Positions 62,872-64,000 of a stretch of 64,000 nucleotides of DNA are shown here, one piece after another. This stretch comes from Blastomussa wellsi (lineage: Eukaryota > Cnidaria > Anthozoa > Scleractinia > Plerogyridae). The stretch is taken from positions 13,183,033-13,247,032 of the forward strand of contig OX393569.1 in NCBI GenBank assembly GCA_947652115.1. Reading direction: 5' to 3'. Each line of letters opens with the position of its first letter. The first letter of the stretch is position 1. A program made the position numbers and the translations under genes. The notes beneath the pieces were generated by a model. The model was not told the origin of the DNA, made no database searches, and worked only from the letters and a program-made list of their open reading frames with translations.

Positions 62872-62986
62872 ATGCCGTTTGACGTGAGCAACCAAGCTAA
62901 AATAATCGGTGTGGTAGTCATTGCTGTGATTATCTTCATCGGAGCAATGGTAGGGACATCTTTACGCAAGCTAAGCACAGAGGAAG
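62872..62986 (+). CDS. Gene D: first exon of a type-1 SPFH-like paralogue, continues beyond window
   Basis: A 115-bp exon encoding MPFDVSNQAKIIGVVVIAVI then a rest of the TM anchor (IFIGAMVGT) and SLRKLSTEEG, with a GTAAATG donor in phase 1. Exon 1 of gene C is also 115 bp, ends in the same phase and encodes TSLRKLDSDEG. No second exon (expected to start VG.AYDT) is found before 64000, so it probably lies outside. Intact as far as seen. Confidence 0.65.
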
Positions 62987-64000
62987 GTAAATGCACCGTT
63001 CATGTCTTCCCTTTAATACAAGCCGGCTCAGTGTAAACTTATAAAACTAAGGTGACACTTTCTTAAAGTTTCAACAGTCAGCGGCTTTTATAAACCTTCT
63101 CCATGTGGTTCCAGCAAAAGTAGATCAGCGATCAATATGCTACAAGGTTGCCTTAGCTGCCATCCAGCGCGCAGGGAAACTCGTTTAGCTCGATTATTGT
63201 CAGTATCGCGGTTATTCGCTTTAGTTTGCCTACAACAACTGTCGAGCGTTTTTTCTGTGTGACAAATGATAACGTCAGCCATATTGGTTTTAGAAGCAAA
63301 GAAAATCTCCCGTTTGAACGATGACTGTTTTTCATTTGTGCAAACATTTCCTTTGAGAACTGTGATGTCGGTATAAAAACATGCCCAAGCTTTTGGTCCT
63401 TTTGGGCAAATAAAAACAAACGCAAAAGTACACTCCTAATAAAATCATTATCGGAGAAGCCTTTAGCTCCACCGGGAAGAGAGATGGAGACTGCAAAACT
63501 CATCATGATCTCTGGCATTTTAAAGAGGCTGGTTGAAGTTTTAAGCCGAAGGGTGGTGGGTAGCCATTTTCTAAACGAGAAGGGGACTGGGTACAAATAT
63601 TTAAAATCGATTGGAACGAAAATTGAGCGTGGCAAGTGAAAGGGCATACAAAGCGGTCTCTCAAATTTCAACTTTTTTTAACGTTTTTCAACTATATATT
63701 TGCGTTGAAAACTTGAACCTAGCACATAAACGATCATCAAAATTAATGTAAAAATACCAAATTTGAGCGTTATTGGCTTAAACGCAAATATATAGTGCAC
63801 TTTTGAAAACTTGAAATTTGAGAGACCGCTTTGTACACCCTTTCACTTGCGATGCTCAATTTTCGTTCCAATCGATTTACGTGCTAGGTTCAAGTTTTCG
63901 TTTCGATTGATTTTAAATATTTGTACCCAGTCCCCTGCTCGATTAGAAAATGGCTAATTTCTCGAGCTCAGAAACCCATCTTCTAGTTTTGCCCAACTAT
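62987..64000 (+). other. Gene D intron 1 (partial) with a fold-back element
   Basis: No exon recognised. The last 440 bp contain a large inverted repeat (63561-63956). The frame on the minus strand at 63153-63671 overlaps the repeat arm and does not resemble a protein family. Confidence 0.5.
63561..63956. mobile_element. Fold-back element, about 396 bp
   Basis: TAGCCATTTTCTAAACGAGA at 63561 is matched by TCGATTAGAAAATGGCTA at the right end. Further paired words are GGGGACTGGGTACAAATATT, AAAATTGAGC and CAAAGCGGTCTCTCAAATTT. The centre carries ATATATTTGCGTT / AACGCAAATATAT, so the palindrome extends nearly to its middle. Confidence 0.7.

Overview
This is a eukaryotic (animal) nuclear window and most likely comes from an anthozoan cnidarian such as a stony coral. 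The reasons are many small exons with consensus GT-AG splice sites, an animal nuclear-receptor co-repressor gene, and a repeat load (DIRS, Penelope, Gypsy, L1/Tx1-like LINE, tRNA-derived SINEs, many fold-back MITEs) of the kind found in such genomes. The species assignment is inference. No bacterial operons, rRNA genes or CRISPR arrays are seen.

Region 1 (1-25655, minus strand): the 5' three quarters of an NCOR1/NCOR2 (SMRT/SMRTER) type nuclear receptor co-repressor. I could join 25 exons in one frame, 1806 codons inside the window, with every splice phase agreeing. It runs from a short first coding exon at 25655 through the coiled coil, SANT1 (deacetylase-activating) and SANT2 domains to a 1.9-kb exon that leaves the window at position 1. 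Its introns hold SINEs, several MITEs, a 20-bp minisatellite and an antisense two-exon zinc-ribbon fragment.

Region 2 (25656-32534): an intergenic stretch with a tRNA-derived SINE, then a 4.6-kb DIRS-like retrotransposon (gag-like, RT-RNase H, tyrosine recombinase, inverted termini), followed by a perfect 84-bp inverted repeat related to its ends.

Region 3 (32846-64000): the most interesting part. Four genes encode small membrane-anchored SPFH/Band-7-like proteins. They form two head-to-head pairs: gene C (minus) with gene A (plus), then gene B (minus) with gene D (plus, running off the window). A and B are paralogues (about 331-341 aa, with a conserved six-cysteine insert). C and D share the same first exon (115 bp, same TM anchor and TSLRKL motif). 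The locus reads C-A-A'-C', an inverted duplication of a divergent two-gene unit. Known SPFH proteins often build rings from two different subunits (prohibitin 1/2, flotillin 1/2, erlin 1/2), so each pair may encode the two partners of one assembly; that is a hypothesis. Gene C has a one-base frameshift near the start of its second exon.

The introns of these genes are packed with nested transposons. A Penelope fragment with a GIY-YIG domain and a mutated hammerhead-like motif lies in gene C. A degenerate Gypsy element lies in intron 1 of gene A, with a TTAA-flanked MITE in its LTR, and is itself apparently inside a TIR element. A LINE with 14-bp target-site duplications lies in intron 2 of gene A. 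That LINE was later hit by two insertions, each of which leaves an open reading frame when excluded; one is a 1656-bp element with inverted minisatellite arrays at its ends.
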